DNA from: Pseudorhodobacter antarcticus
Lineage (GTDB): Bacteria; Pseudomonadota; Alphaproteobacteria; Rhodobacterales; Rhodobacteraceae
Assembly (NCBI GenBank): GCA_945862465.1
Contig: CAMAYO010000001.1
Coordinates: 37,988 to 101,987 of the forward strand
Reading direction: 5' to 3'
Length of the DNA: 64,000 nt
Shown: positions 32,156 through 42,200 of the stretch, piece after piece
How the letters are laid out: the number at the start of each line of letters is the position of its first letter
How positions within the stretch are numbered: the stretch's first letter is position 1
Made by a program: the position numbers and the translations under genes
The notes under the pieces: model-generated
Seen by the model: only the letters and a program-made list of their open reading frames with translations
What the model was told of the DNA's origin: nothing
Databases searched by the model: none

Positions 32156-32284
32156 GGCATGGCTCCGTTCTGGAACAGGGGCGAAAGCGCAGCCCAGAAC
32201 GGGCATCTGTCTTGAGTAGACAGCGCGCCCCAGTCCTTCAACCGCTTTGACGCCACGGCCCCCAGCCCTTGCGGGAATCCGCCG

Positions 32285-33127
32285 TCAAGCGGCAAATGGG
32301 TTGTCAGCGGCGGCGTCCACATCTTGGGTCAGGGGCCAATAAAAATCGGGGGGCAATCCCGCTTCGGCGCGTTTTTCTTCGTTGAAGGGCGGCTTCAACA
32401 CCCCGTGGAAATAGCGCCGGACAAGGGCGTGAAAGGCCTCTTTGGGGTCAAGCCCATCGCGCCCACAAAGCCAGTTGAACCATTTCGATCCATAGGCCAC
32501 ATGGGCCACTTCTTCGGCGTAAATCACCTGCAAGGCTGCAAGGGCCTGCGCATTGCCAGCCTTTTCAAACAGCGCGATCATCCCGGGCGTCACATCCAAG
32601 CCGCGCGCTTCCAGCACCATGGGCACCACGGCCAATCGGCCCAAAAAATCCTCAGCCGTATCCTCGGCGGCGCGCCACATTCCGGCATGGGCGGGCATGG
32701 CGCCATAAAAAGAGTCCATGCTTTCAAGGCAGTCGCAGAGCAAGTTAAAGTGCTTGGCTTCGTCGTCAGCGGCTTTGACCCAGTCGTCGAAATAGCCAAG
32801 CGGCACGGGCACATGGGCAAAGCGGGCGATGATATCCCAATGCAGATCGACAGCATTCAGTTCGATATGCGCAATGGCATGCAGCATGGCGATGCGGCCC
32901 AAGGCGCTGGTGGGCCTGCGGCGCGGCACATCGCGGGGCGAGAGCAGGTCAGGCTTTTCGGGCCGTGCGGGTTGCAGGGGCGGTTGGGCGTGGCCGATCG
33001 CCAAGGGTTGGCCTGCCGCGCGGGCCGCAAACCATGTGGCTGCGTGTTTGCGCCCAAGGGCGGTCTTGGCGCGGCCATCGGCGGTGGTCAGCACCTCGAC
33101 GGCCATTTGCGACAGCGTTTGGGACAT
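32285..33127 (-). CDS. DUF455 (ferritin-like) family protein
   Basis: LHAIAHIELNAVDLHWDIIARF...DEAKHFNLLCDCLESM...EEVAHVAYGSKWFNWLC. Confidence 0.9.
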   Translation of the reverse strand: MSQTLSQMAVEVLTTADGRAKTALGRKHAATWFAARAAGQPLAIGHAQPPLQPARPEKPDLLSPRDVPRRRPTSALGRIAMLHAIAHIELNAVDLHWDIIARFAHVPVPLGYFDDWVKAADDEAKHFNLLCDCLESMDSFYGAMPAHAGMWRAAEDTAEDFLGRLAVVPMVLEARGLDVTPGMIALFEKAGNAQALAALQVIYAEEVAHVAYGSKWFNWLCGRDGLDPKEAFHALVRRYFHGVLKPPFNEEKRAEAGLPPDFYWPLTQDVDAAADNPFAA

Positions 33128-33148
33128 CGGTTCTCTTTCTGGGCACCC

Positions 33149-33616
33149 TTAGCCCTTCAGGTGGGCCAAAACCTCGGCCGCATGGCCTTTGACCTTATCG
33201 ACCTTCCAGATATGCGCGATTTTGCCCGCGCCGTCGATCAAGAAGGTTGATCGCAGCACCCCCTGCACCAGTTTGCCAAAGAACAGCTTTTCGCCAAAAG
33301 CCCCCCAGCTTTCCATCATCTGGGTGTCTTTGGCCGACAGCAGCGGCATGTTGATGCCCATTTTGGCGATAAACTTATCATGCTTGGCCACGCTGTCTTT
33401 CGACAGGCCCAAAACCACAACCCCCAAGGCTGCAAATTCGGGCAGAAGGGCGTTGAAATCCATCACCTGATTGGTGCAAGAGGGCGTGCCATCGGCGCCA
33501 TAAGCGAACAGCACCACAGGCTTAGGGCGCAGGGTAGACAGGGTCACAAGCGCGCCACCGTCACGGGGCAGGGTGAAATCTGGGGCCATTTGGCCGAGGG
33601 CGATGTCAGACGTCAT
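33149..33616 (-). CDS. Peroxiredoxin (AhpC/TSA, Bcp-like)
   Basis: LGQMAPDFTLPRDGGALVTLSTLRPKPVVLFAYGADGTPSCTNQVMDFNALL; start at 33616 within the longer ORF. Confidence 0.88.
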   Translation of the reverse strand: MTSDIALGQMAPDFTLPRDGGALVTLSTLRPKPVVLFAYGADGTPSCTNQVMDFNALLPEFAALGVVVLGLSKDSVAKHDKFIAKMGINMPLLSAKDTQMMESWGAFGEKLFFGKLVQGVLRSTFLIDGAGKIAHIWKVDKVKGHAAEVLAHLKG

Positions 33617-33659
33617 GGGCGGCTCCTTGCCTTTTGGGGTATTATCTCTTGGGCATCTA

Positions 33660-33687
33660 GTTGCCTTTCGGCAAAGATAAAGGCAAC
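33660..33687. promoter_or_regulatory. Nested inverted repeat in bcp/AsmA divergent intergenic region
   Basis: GTTGCCTTT-N10-AAAGGCAAC (perfect 9-bp arms); also TTGCC-TTTC-GGCAA inside it. Confidence 0.5.
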
Positions 33688-33715
33688 GGCTGTGCAAGGG
33701 TTAGATGAGGCAGGC

Positions 33716-36700
33716 ATGACAAGCGCAGGGCAGGGCGATGGGGCGGGGCAAGAACCCCTAGCCCCCGTGACAGACCCGGCGCAGGCCGTGCCTGCGCCCC
33801 GCAAACGCTTTGCCCTGCGCAAGCGCCCCAATCCCCCGCGCCGTCATGGCAGCGGGCTTTGGGGGCGGTTGATTTTTCTGGCCGTTGTCTTTGGCCTTAC
33901 CGCGCTGACCTTGCAGCTTTTGGGCCGCACCTTGCCCATGCCCGTCTGGGTCGTGGCCGAGGTCGAGGCGCGGCTGAACCGCAGTTTGGCCGATGGGTTG
34001 CCCGGCAGCGCCCTGTCTTTGGGCGGGATTGAGCTGACAGTGGGCGAGGATTGGGTGCCCCATATAGTGCTGGACGATCTGCGCTTGTTGCAAGCGGGGG
34101 GCCAAACACTTTTGGCCTTGCCCGAAACCTTTTTGAACCTTGATCCTTCTGGCCTTCCCCAAGGCCAGTTGCGTGCCAAAAGCCTGCGGATCGTGGGGGC
34201 GCATATTGACCTGCGCCGCGATGGCCAAGGCAATCTTCTTATGGCCTTGGGCAGCGGTGCGGGGCCACAGATTGACAACCTCGCCACGGTCTTTGCCAGC
34301 CTTGACCGCGCCTTTGCGCTGCCCGCTTTGGCGCACCTGACCCAAGTGCAGATCGAAGGCTTAAGCCTGACCCTGACCGACCAACGCACAGGCCGCATTT
34401 GGCAAGTGGGCGACGGGCTTGTGACGCTTGACAACCGCGAGGCCGAGATTGCCGCGCAAATGAGCCTCTCTTTGGTCGCAGGCGGCACGGCCACCACCCG
34501 CGCTTTGCTTACCGCGGTGGCCGCCAAAGGGGCGGGATCGGCCCGTGTGTCGGTGCAGGTCGAAAATGTTGCGGCCAAGGATTTGGCGGCGCAAACGCCC
34601 GTTCTTGGATGGCTTGGCGTGCTGGATGCCCCGATTTCGGGGCGGCTTGCGGCAACGCTGGATCGTCAAGGCGTCTCGGCGGTTGAGGGGCGGTTGGATA
34701 TTGGTGCAGGCGCCTTGCAGCCCGCCCCCAACGCCACACCGATAGCCTTTGATCGCGCCAGTCTTGGGTTGGGCTATGACCCATCGGCGGGTCGCATTGT
34801 GCTAAGCGATCTGTCGGTGCAAAGCCGCACCCTGCGGGTCGCGACCAAGGGCCAAGTTTATTTGGTGGATGCGGCGGGCCAAAAGATCACTGGCGCGCTG
34901 TCGGGTCGCATTCCTGCGGCTTTCTTGGGCCAAATTCAGATTTCCGACCTGTCGGTTGACCCTGCGGGATTGTTTTCAGCCCCTGTCACCTTTCACCAAG
35001 GGGCGGTTGATGTGCGGCTGAAGCTGGACCCTTTCACGCTGGACATCGGGCAACTGTCCTTATCCGAAGGGGGCGAGCATCTGGGCCTGTCGGGGCAGAT
35101 CAGCGCCGATCCTACCGGATGGCGCGTGGCTTTGGACCTGACGCTGAACCAAATCTCGCGCGACAGGCTTTTGGCGCTGTGGCCGTTGCGTTTGGTGACG
35201 GGCACACGCAACTGGGTGGAAAGCAACATCCGCAATGCCGACTTGTCAGGCCTGCGCGCCAGCGTGCGCTTGGCCCCGGGGGCGGAAACCAAGACCGAAC
35301 TGTCCTATGGCTTCTCGCAGGCCGAATTGCGCATCATGCCCAAAATGCCGCCTGTGACAGGGGCCGATGGCTATGCCACCATTCAGGGCAAGACCTATAC
35401 GCTTGTCATGTCAAAGGGCAGCGTCACCCCACCCGAGGGGGGGGTGTTGGATGTGGCGGGCACGGTCTTTGCCGTGCCGGACATCACGCTGAAACCTGCG
35501 GTCGCCGATATTGACCTCCATATGGCGGGGGCGCTGACCGCTGTTTTGTCGCTGATGGATCAACCTCCCTTCAATTATCTGCAAAAGGCAGGACAGCCGG
35601 TGGATTTGGGGCAGGGCCAAGCCAGCCTTTCGGCTCAGATCAGCTTTCCCATGAAGGGGCGGGTTATGCCTTGGGACGTCAGCTTTGAGATTGCAGCCAA
35701 GGTGACAGATTTTGCCTCTGATGTTTTGATCAAGGGGCATCATCTCACCTCTCCGTTGCTGACGGTCGTGGCAACGCCGAAAGGCTTGACCATCTCGGGC
35801 AAGGGGTTGATCGGGCAGGTGCCTTTTGACGGGCGCTTTGTGCAAGATTTGCCCGACAATGGCCCCAACCCGCAAGAACAGGCGCTGCAAGATGGCTTGA
35901 CCGAGGGCATATACATTGCCGTTGCCCCGCGCCCCGTGCCGCCCGCGCAAGTGACGGGCCAAGTGACCCTGTCGCAGGCGGCGGTGGCCGAGTTTGCCCT
36001 GGGCCTGCCCGAACGCATGATATCTGGCGCGGCCCAAGCCGATGTGACGCTGGATTTGCCCAAAGGGGCCGCGCCGCTTTTGGCGCTGCGCTCGGATCTG
36101 GCGGGTATGACTTTGGCACTTCCCGACTTGCGTTGGGTAAAACCTTCAAGCGAATCTGGTAGGTTAGAAGCCGATATTCGACTTGGGGCTGCCCCCGAAG
36201 TGACGCGTTTAAACATTTCCGGCGCGGGGCTGAACGCCAAGGGCAAGGTGTTGCTGCATGCCGATGGCAAGCTGAATGTGGCGCGGTTTGATACGGTGAC
36301 ACTCGCGCCGTGGCTGGAAGGTTCTGCCGAAATCACCGCCCAAGGTGACGGCCAGCCTGTGGCATTGGCCATGACAGCGGGCACAATTGATCTGCAAAAT
36401 TTCCCTCAAACCAGCGCCAGCGTGCCTGACGTTACCACCAACGCAGGCAACCCAATCCGAATCTCGGCCCAGTCGGTCAAGCTGGCCGATAGCCTGCGTA
36501 TCACGGGGTTTGCGGGCAGCTTTTCCACCCAAGGCGGCTTTAACGGTGCCTTCAGCGGTGCCTTGAATGATGCCGCGCCCATCACTGGCATCGCAGTGCC
36601 CAGCCGCAATGGCACAGCGGTGCGGATCAAGTCTGACGATGCGGGCCTTGCGATGAAAGCGGCGGGGGTATTCTCGGCAGCGCAAGGCGGCAGCCTGTCG

Positions 36701-37216
36701 ATGACGCTGATCCCCCGGGCCGAGGCGGGAACCTATGAAGGATCGGCCGCGATCAAAGACATTCGGGTCAACAACGGGTCTGTGATGGTGGATCTGCTTT
36801 CGGCCATTTCGGTGGTGGGGCTGTTGGACCAGTTGCGTGGCGCGGGGATTGTGTTTGACACAACCTATTCGCAATTTGTCATCACCCCCAAAACGATTGA
36901 AGTGCAGCGTGGGTCAGCCATTGGCACCTCGATGGGGGTGTCGTTTGAAGGGCTTTATCATTCGGACACCGACCGCTTGGATATGCGCGGCGTTGTGTCA
37001 CCGATTTATGTGTTGAACGGATTGGGTTCTATCCTGACAAAGCGGGGGGAGGGGTTGTTTGGCTTTGCCTATACGCTGCAAGGCCCTGCCAAGACGGCAG
37101 AGGTGTCTGTCAACCCGCTGTCGATCTTGACCCCCGGCATGGTGCGCGACCTGTTTCGTGCGCCTGCGCCCTCGTTAGATTTACCGGCCAGTCCGGCGCA
37201 AAGTGGGGGCGGCTGA
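33716..37216 (+). CDS. AsmA/YhdP-like large envelope protein (DUF3971-type)
   Basis: Single N-terminal TM, very long beta-rich protein with a C-terminal AsmA-like region ([22 protein letters not shown]). Confidence 0.8.
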   Translation: MTSAGQGDGAGQEPLAPVTDPAQAVPAPRKRFALRKRPNPPRRHGSGLWGRLIFLAVVFGLTALTLQLLGRTLPMPVWVVAEVEARLNRSLADGLPGSALSLGGIELTVGEDWVPHIVLDDLRLLQAGGQTLLALPETFLNLDPSGLPQGQLRAKSLRIVGAHIDLRRDGQGNLLMALGSGAGPQIDNLATVFASLDRAFALPALAHLTQVQIEGLSLTLTDQRTGRIWQVGDGLVTLDNREAEIAAQMSLSLVAGGTATTRALLTAVAAKGAGSARVSVQVENVAAKDLAAQTPVLGWLGVLDAPISGRLAATLDRQGVSAVEGRLDIGAGALQPAPNATPIAFDRASLGLGYDPSAGRIVLSDLSVQSRTLRVATKGQVYLVDAAGQKITGALSGRIPAAFLGQIQISDLSVDPAGLFSAPVTFHQGAVDVRLKLDPFTLDIGQLSLSEGGEHLGLSGQISADPTGWRVALDLTLNQISRDRLLALWPLRLVTGTRNWVESNIRNADLSGLRASVRLAPGAETKTELSYGFSQAELRIMPKMPPVTGADGYATIQGKTYTLVMSKGSVTPPEGGVLDVAGTVFAVPDITLKPAVADIDLHMAGALTAVLSLMDQPPFNYLQKAGQPVDLGQGQASLSAQISFPMKGRVMPWDVSFEIAAKVTDFASDVLIKGHHLTSPLLTVVATPKGLTISGKGLIGQVPFDGRFVQDLPDNGPNPQEQALQDGLTEGIYIAVAPRPVPPAQVTGQVTLSQAAVAEFALGLPERMISGAAQADVTLDLPKGAAPLLALRSDLAGMTLALPDLRWVKPSSESGRLEADIRLGAAPEVTRLNISGAGLNAKGKVLLHADGKLNVARFDTVTLAPWLEGSAEITAQGDGQPVALAMTAGTIDLQNFPQTSASVPDVTTNAGNPIRISAQSVKLADSLRITGFAGSFSTQGGFNGAFSGALNDAAPITGIAVPSRNGTAVRIKSDDAGLAMKAAGVFSAAQGGSLSMTLIPRAEAGTYEGSAAIKDIRVNNGSVMVDLLSAISVVGLLDQLRGAGIVFDTTYSQFVITPKTIEVQRGSAIGTSMGVSFEGLYHSDTDRLDMRGVVSPIYVLNGLGSILTKRGEGLFGFAYTLQGPAKTAEVSVNPLSILTPGMVRDLFRAPAPSLDLPASPAQSGGG

Positions 37217-38250
37217 TGAACCTGTCGGATTTCGACTTTGACCTGCCCGAGGCTTTGATAGCGACCCGCCCCGCCCGCCCGCGCTCTGCAGCGCGGCTTT
37301 TGGTCGCTGACGGCCATGGGCTGCGCGACCTTTTTGTGCGCGATCTGGTGGATCAGTTTCGCGCGGGCGACAGGCTGATCTTGAACAACACCCGCGTGAT
37401 CCCCGCGCGTCTGTTTGGCACGCGCCAAAGGCTGGACGCTGTGGCCAAGGTAGAGGTGACGCTGCTGGAACCTTTGGCCCAAGGCTGGCGCGCTTTGGCC
37501 AAGCCTTTGCGCAAGGTGCAGGTGGGCGAGGTGATCCGCTTTTCGGATGATCTCTCGGCCACGGTGGCGCAGAAGTCGGAAACCGATCTGACGCTGGCCT
37601 TTAACCTAACCGGCCCTGATTTTGACGCGGCATTGCAGGCGGCAGGTCAAATGCCCTTGCCGCCCTATATCGCGGCCAAGCGCCCCGCCGATGCGCAAGA
37701 TAACGACGATTACCAAACCGTTTTCGCCCGCCATCTTGGGGCTGTGGCAGCGCCCACGGCCAGCTTGCATTTTGAACCGTGGCTGTTGCAAGCCTTGGCC
37801 GACAAGGGCGTGAACTTCACCGAAGTCACCCTGCACGTGGGGGCGGGCACCTTTTTGCCGGTCAAGGTGGACGATGTCACCACCCACAAAATGCACGCCG
37901 AGTGGGGCGAGGTGACGCCAGGGGCTGCGGCAGAGATCACCGCCACCAAGCAGGCGGGGGGGCGGGTTATTCCGGTGGGCACCACGGCATTGCGGCTCAT
38001 CGAAACGGCGGCCCGCACCACGGGCCAAGTGCAGGCATGGTGTGGGCCTACGGATATTTTCATCTATCCCGGCTTTCGCTTTGCCGTCACCGACGCCTTG
38101 ATGACCAACTTTCACCTGCCCAAATCCACCTTGCTGATGCTGGTGTCTGCCCTGATGGGGGTGGAGCGGATGCGCCACGTTTACGCCCATGCCGTTTCCA
38201 ACGGCTATCGTTTCTTTTCCTATGGCGATTCGTCGCTGTTGATCCCCTAA
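37216..38250 (+). CDS. queA: S-adenosylmethionine:tRNA ribosyltransferase-isomerase
   Basis: [84 protein letters not shown]. Confidence 0.97.
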   Translation: MNLSDFDFDLPEALIATRPARPRSAARLLVADGHGLRDLFVRDLVDQFRAGDRLILNNTRVIPARLFGTRQRLDAVAKVEVTLLEPLAQGWRALAKPLRKVQVGEVIRFSDDLSATVAQKSETDLTLAFNLTGPDFDAALQAAGQMPLPPYIAAKRPADAQDNDDYQTVFARHLGAVAAPTASLHFEPWLLQALADKGVNFTEVTLHVGAGTFLPVKVDDVTTHKMHAEWGEVTPGAAAEITATKQAGGRVIPVGTTALRLIETAARTTGQVQAWCGPTDIFIYPGFRFAVTDALMTNFHLPKSTLLMLVSALMGVERMRHVYAHAVSNGYRFFSYGDSSLLIP

Positions 38251-38269
38251 TGCCCTGTCAGGAGCCTAA

Positions 38270-39508
38270 ATGCTGAAAGTTCTTGCCCATTCTTGGCCGC
38301 TCTTGCTGGGCGTTATGCTGCTTATGGTGGGCAACGGGGTGCAGGGCACGCTTTTGGGTGTGCGGGGCGCTTTAGAGCAATTCACAACATTCCAGCTTTC
38401 CATCGTGATGTCAGCCTATTTTCTGGGATTTTTGGGCGGGTCACGCCTTGCGCCGTCGATGATCCGGCGGGTGGGCCATGTGCGGGTGTTCTCGGCCTTG
38501 GGGTCGTTGATCTCGGCTGTGCTGATCTTGTTCCCCTTGGTGCTGGATTGGATGGCGTGGTCGGTTTTGCGGGTGCTGATCGGGTTTTGCTTTTCGGGCA
38601 TCTATGTCACGGCGGAAAGCTGGCTGAACAACACCGCCACGAATGAAACCCGCGGGCAGGCGCTGTCAGCCTATATGATCGTGCAAATGTTAGGCATCAT
38701 CGCCAGTCAAGGGTTGCTGGCCTTGGGCGACCCCGCGGGGTTTGGGCTGTTCATCATCCCCTCGGTTCTGGTTTCGTTGGCGTTTATGCCCATTCTCTTG
38801 GCCGACACCCCCGCGCCGACCTTTGACGACGCCCAGCGCATCAGCTTTGCCAAGCTGTTTGCCACCTCGCCCTTGGGCTGCGTGGGGATGCTGCTGACGG
38901 GGGGGATTTTTGCGGGGATGTTTGGCATGGCCTCGGTTTGGGGGGCGATGCAGGGGTTAAGCTTTGGCCAGATCGCGGCTTTTGGGGGCACGCTGTATCT
39001 GGGCGGGCTGGTGCTGCAATATCCGATCGGCTGGGCCTCTGACAGGATGGACAGGCGCGCCTTAATCATGGGGCTGTCGGCGGTTGGGACTGTGCTAATG
39101 GTCTTGGCGAGCTTTGTGCCCTTGCCGTTCTCGTTGATCTTGGGCGTGGCACTGCTGTTGGGCGGCATCATCAACCCTTTGTATTCGCTGCTGATTGCCC
39201 TCACGAACGACTACCTTAGCAAAGAGGATATGCCCGGCGCTTCGGCGGGATTGATCTTTCTGAACGGGTTTGGCGCGATCTTTGGCCCGCTGGTATCGGG
39301 CTGGTTCATGGCGCAAATCGGGGCGGGGGGGTATTTTCTGTTTCTTGGGCTGCTGTTTGCCGCCCTTGCCGGATACGCCGCATGGCGCATCAGCCGCAGG
39401 TCTGGCCCTGTGGAGCAAGCCAGTTTCACGGGCCTATCCCCCACCGCAAGCTCGCTTGCCGTGGGGGCTGTGATGGAACAAGAACCCCGCACCCGCCGCG
39501 CGGGTTGA
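38270..39508 (+). CDS. MFS transporter
   Basis: About 12 TM segments; MVGNGVQGTLLGVRGALEQFTTFQLSIVMSAYFLGFLGG. Confidence 0.88.
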   Translation: MLKVLAHSWPLLLGVMLLMVGNGVQGTLLGVRGALEQFTTFQLSIVMSAYFLGFLGGSRLAPSMIRRVGHVRVFSALGSLISAVLILFPLVLDWMAWSVLRVLIGFCFSGIYVTAESWLNNTATNETRGQALSAYMIVQMLGIIASQGLLALGDPAGFGLFIIPSVLVSLAFMPILLADTPAPTFDDAQRISFAKLFATSPLGCVGMLLTGGIFAGMFGMASVWGAMQGLSFGQIAAFGGTLYLGGLVLQYPIGWASDRMDRRALIMGLSAVGTVLMVLASFVPLPFSLILGVALLLGGIINPLYSLLIALTNDYLSKEDMPGASAGLIFLNGFGAIFGPLVSGWFMAQIGAGGYFLFLGLLFAALAGYAAWRISRRSGPVEQASFTGLSPTASSLAVGAVMEQEPRTRRAG

Positions 39509-39558
39509 TTGCGCGGGGGCTTTGAACCTGTCACCCTGCGGCAAAATAGGGGTGCGGC

Positions 39559-40146
39559 ATGGATGATCCGGTTGAGGTTTTAGAATTTTGGCTGGGCACG
39601 GTTGGGCCCAAAGGCTGGTATGCGGGCGGTGAAGAGTTGGACGCAATGTGCCGCGACCAATGTCTTGATCTGTGGCAAGCGGCCAAGGATGGCGGGTTGG
39701 ATCATTGGGTCGATGGCACGGTGGGCACGCTGGCGTTTTTGATCCTGACCGACCAATTGCCGCGCAATATGTTTCGCGGCCAAGCCGACAGCTTTAGAAC
39801 CGATCCCTTGGCCCTGTCGGCTGCCCGCCGCGCCTTGGATGAAGGTTGGGATATGGGCGCGCCCGAACCAGAGCGGCAGTTTTTCTATATGCCGTTTGAG
39901 CATTCGGAAGACACCGCCGACCAAAGCCGCGCCGTGCGGTTGATGGAAGAGCGCTTGCCCTCAGATCCCGAAATGGCCCTGCACGCGCGCGCCCATGCCG
40001 AAATCATCACCCGATTTGGCCGCTTCCCCTCGCGCAATTCTGCTTTGGGCCGCGAAAACACAGCGGCAGAGACAGCGTTTCTGACCGAGGGCGGCTATGG
40101 CGCGGTGGTGACAGCACTTCAAGCCAGCCATGCAAAAGACGCATAG
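39559..40146 (+). CDS. DUF924 family protein
   Basis: VLEFWLGTVGPKGWY...LTDQLPRNMFRGQADSFRTD...FFYMPFEHSEDTADQ. Confidence 0.9.
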   Translation: MDDPVEVLEFWLGTVGPKGWYAGGEELDAMCRDQCLDLWQAAKDGGLDHWVDGTVGTLAFLILTDQLPRNMFRGQADSFRTDPLALSAARRALDEGWDMGAPEPERQFFYMPFEHSEDTADQSRAVRLMEERLPSDPEMALHARAHAEIITRFGRFPSRNSALGRENTAAETAFLTEGGYGAVVTALQASHAKDA

Positions 40147-40221
40147 GCCCTAGGCGCGGGTAAGCTTGCTTGAAGTTTTTAGATAGTTTAAGGCCAAACT
40201 ACTTTTGGTGGGAGAGTGAAG

Positions 40222-41616
40222 ATGGCAGCGCAAAGCTTTGATGTGGTGGTGATAGGGTCCGGTCCCGGCGGCTATGTTGCGGCGATCCGTGCCGCGCAAC
40301 TTGGCCAAAAGGTCGCCATTGTTGAGCGTGAAAATCTGGGTGGCATTTGCCTGAACTGGGGCTGTATCCCAACGAAAGCCTTGCTGCGCTCTGCCGAAGT
40401 GTTCCACCTGATGCACCGGGCCAAGGAATTTGGCCTGTCGGTGACGGGGGCCAGCTTTGATTTGGAGGCTGTGGTGGCGCGCTCTCGTGGGGTGGCCAAG
40501 CAACTGTCGGGCGGCATCAGCCATCTGATGAAGAAGAACAAAATCACTGTGTTCATGGGTGTTGCCACCATTCCCAAGGCGGGGATTGTGTCGGTCAAGA
40601 CCGACAAGGGTGTGGAAGAGCTGACGGGCAAGGCGATTATCCTCGCCACCGGTGCGCGGGCGCGGGAATTGCCGGGGCTGGAAGCTGACGGCGATTTGGT
40701 CTGGACCTATCGGCACGCTTTGCAACCCAAGCGGATGCCCAAGAAGCTGCTGGTCATCGGATCAGGTGCCATTGGCATCGAATTTGCCAGCTTCTTTAAC
40801 ACTTTGGGTGCTGATACCACCGTGGTTGAGGTGATGGACCGTGTTTTGCCGGTGGAAGACGCCGAAATATCGGCCTTTGCCAAGAAGGCTTTCGTCAAGC
40901 AAGGCATGAAAATCCTTGAAAAAACCACGGTCAAAAAGCTGGATCGTTCGGCGGGCAAGGTCGTGGCACATCTAGAGGATGCCAATGGCACGACCACGGC
41001 AGAATTTGATACCGTGATCTCTGCCGTGGGCATCGTGGGCAATGTCGAAGGGCTGGGGCTGGAAGCTTTGGGCGTTAAGATTGACCGCACCCATGTGGTC
41101 ACGGATGAATTCTGCCGCACAGGCGTGGCCGGCCTTTATGCCATTGGCGACATCGCCGGCGCGCCGTGGCTTGCGCATAAGGCCAGCCATGAAGGTGTCA
41201 TGGTGGCCGAACTTGTCGCGGGCGGCCATCCGCATCCGATCAAACCGGGGTCCATCGCGGGCTGCACCTATTGCCATCCGCAGGTGGCTTCGGTGGGTAT
41301 GACAGAACAAAAGGCCAAGGATGCGGGATTTGAGATCAAAGTTGGTCGCTTCCCCTTTAACGGCAACGGCAAAGCGATAGCTTTGGGTGAGGCGGAAGGC
41401 TTCATCAAAACCGTGTTTGACGCCAAAACAGGCGAGCTGTTGGGCGCGCATATGATCGGCGCGGAAGTGACCGAACTGATCCAAGGCTATGTCATCGGCC
41501 GCCAGTTGGAGACCACCGAAGAAGACCTGATGAACACGGTTTTCCCGCATCCGACCTTGTCAGAGATGATGCACGAATCGGTGCTGGATGCCTACGGACG
41601 CGCTCTGCATATGTAA
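40222..41616 (+). CDS. lpdA: Dihydrolipoyl dehydrogenase
   Basis: DVVVIGSGPGGYVAAIRAAQLGQKVAIVERENLGGICLNWGCIPTKALL; NTVFPHPTLSEMMHES. Confidence 0.95.
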   Translation: MAAQSFDVVVIGSGPGGYVAAIRAAQLGQKVAIVERENLGGICLNWGCIPTKALLRSAEVFHLMHRAKEFGLSVTGASFDLEAVVARSRGVAKQLSGGISHLMKKNKITVFMGVATIPKAGIVSVKTDKGVEELTGKAIILATGARARELPGLEADGDLVWTYRHALQPKRMPKKLLVIGSGAIGIEFASFFNTLGADTTVVEVMDRVLPVEDAEISAFAKKAFVKQGMKILEKTTVKKLDRSAGKVVAHLEDANGTTTAEFDTVISAVGIVGNVEGLGLEALGVKIDRTHVVTDEFCRTGVAGLYAIGDIAGAPWLAHKASHEGVMVAELVAGGHPHPIKPGSIAGCTYCHPQVASVGMTEQKAKDAGFEIKVGRFPFNGNGKAIALGEAEGFIKTVFDAKTGELLGAHMIGAEVTELIQGYVIGRQLETTEEDLMNTVFPHPTLSEMMHESVLDAYGRALHM

Positions 41617-41641
41617 GGCGCTGGTCCTGCAACGCATCAAG

Positions 41642-41665
41642 CGGGGGGCATCGGCCCCCCGTTTT
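41642..41665 (+). terminator. Intrinsic terminator after lpdA
   Basis: CGGGGGGC-ATCG-GCCCCCCG-TTTT. Confidence 0.8.
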
Positions 41666-41676
41666 GCATTGCGGCC

Positions 41677-42036
41677 TTAAACCTTGGCAACCGCGCCGCC
41701 GCCTTGCACCCAATTGGCAAAGCCGCCCAAGTTATGGGCCGAATAGCCCAGCTTTTGCAGCGCTTGTGCCGCCATGCCCGACCGCCCGCCCGAGGCGCAA
41801 AAGACGGCGATCGTCTTGCCCGCAAAGCGTTTGTCGAAATCGGGGCCCTTGGGGTCAGCCTTCATTGCTATCAGCGACACGGGAATATGGATGGACCCTT
41901 TGGCCGTGCCAGAGGCTTGAAGCTCGGCCTTTTCGCGCACATCGACCAAAAGCATCTGGCCTGCGGCGACTTGGGCGGCCACCTCGGCCATGGTCAGTTT
42001 GGGTTGGGCGGGGGCAGAGCGCAGGAAATTGAACAT
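41677..42036 (-). CDS. Single-domain rhodanese-like protein
   Basis: MLLVDVREKAELQASGTAKGSIHIPVSL, CASGGRSGMAAQALQKLGY. Confidence 0.92.
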   Translation of the reverse strand: MFNFLRSAPAQPKLTMAEVAAQVAAGQMLLVDVREKAELQASGTAKGSIHIPVSLIAMKADPKGPDFDKRFAGKTIAVFCASGGRSGMAAQALQKLGYSAHNLGGFANWVQGGGAVAKV

Positions 42037-42062
42037 CGGTTTGCCTTTCTTGGGGTGGTTTA

Positions 42063-42088
42063 TATATATTCAGAAAATCAAATATGTA
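42063..42088. promoter_or_regulatory. AT-rich inverted repeat upstream of the rhodanese gene
   Basis: TATATATT-N10-AATATGTA (8-bp arms, 1 mismatch). Confidence 0.4.
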
Positions 42089-42123
42089 AAGCCCTAGAGA
42101 TAAGTTTCATCTCTTAAGTTTAA

Positions 42124-42138
42124 GTTCATCCTTTGTTC
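42124..42138 (+). promoter_or_regulatory. Candidate LexA (SOS) box of uvrA
   Basis: GTTCATCCTTTGTTC = GTTC-N7-GTTC, the alphaproteobacterial LexA consensus, 63 nt before the uvrA ATG. Confidence 0.8.
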
Positions 42139-42200
42139 ACACTTTCCGGTTGGAAACCGCGGCGCGAAGGCCTATCTTCCCCGGACTTATGGGGTAGGTC

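Noticed and set aside
31410-32219. 269-aa plus-strand Ser/Arg-rich ORF
   Set aside because: Antisense to the M23 peptidase; composition is an artefact of the opposite frame.
30978-32219. Sensor function for the coiled-coil M23 protein
   Set aside because: HxxxD/HxH peptidase motifs are present and the bactofilin pairing explains it better.
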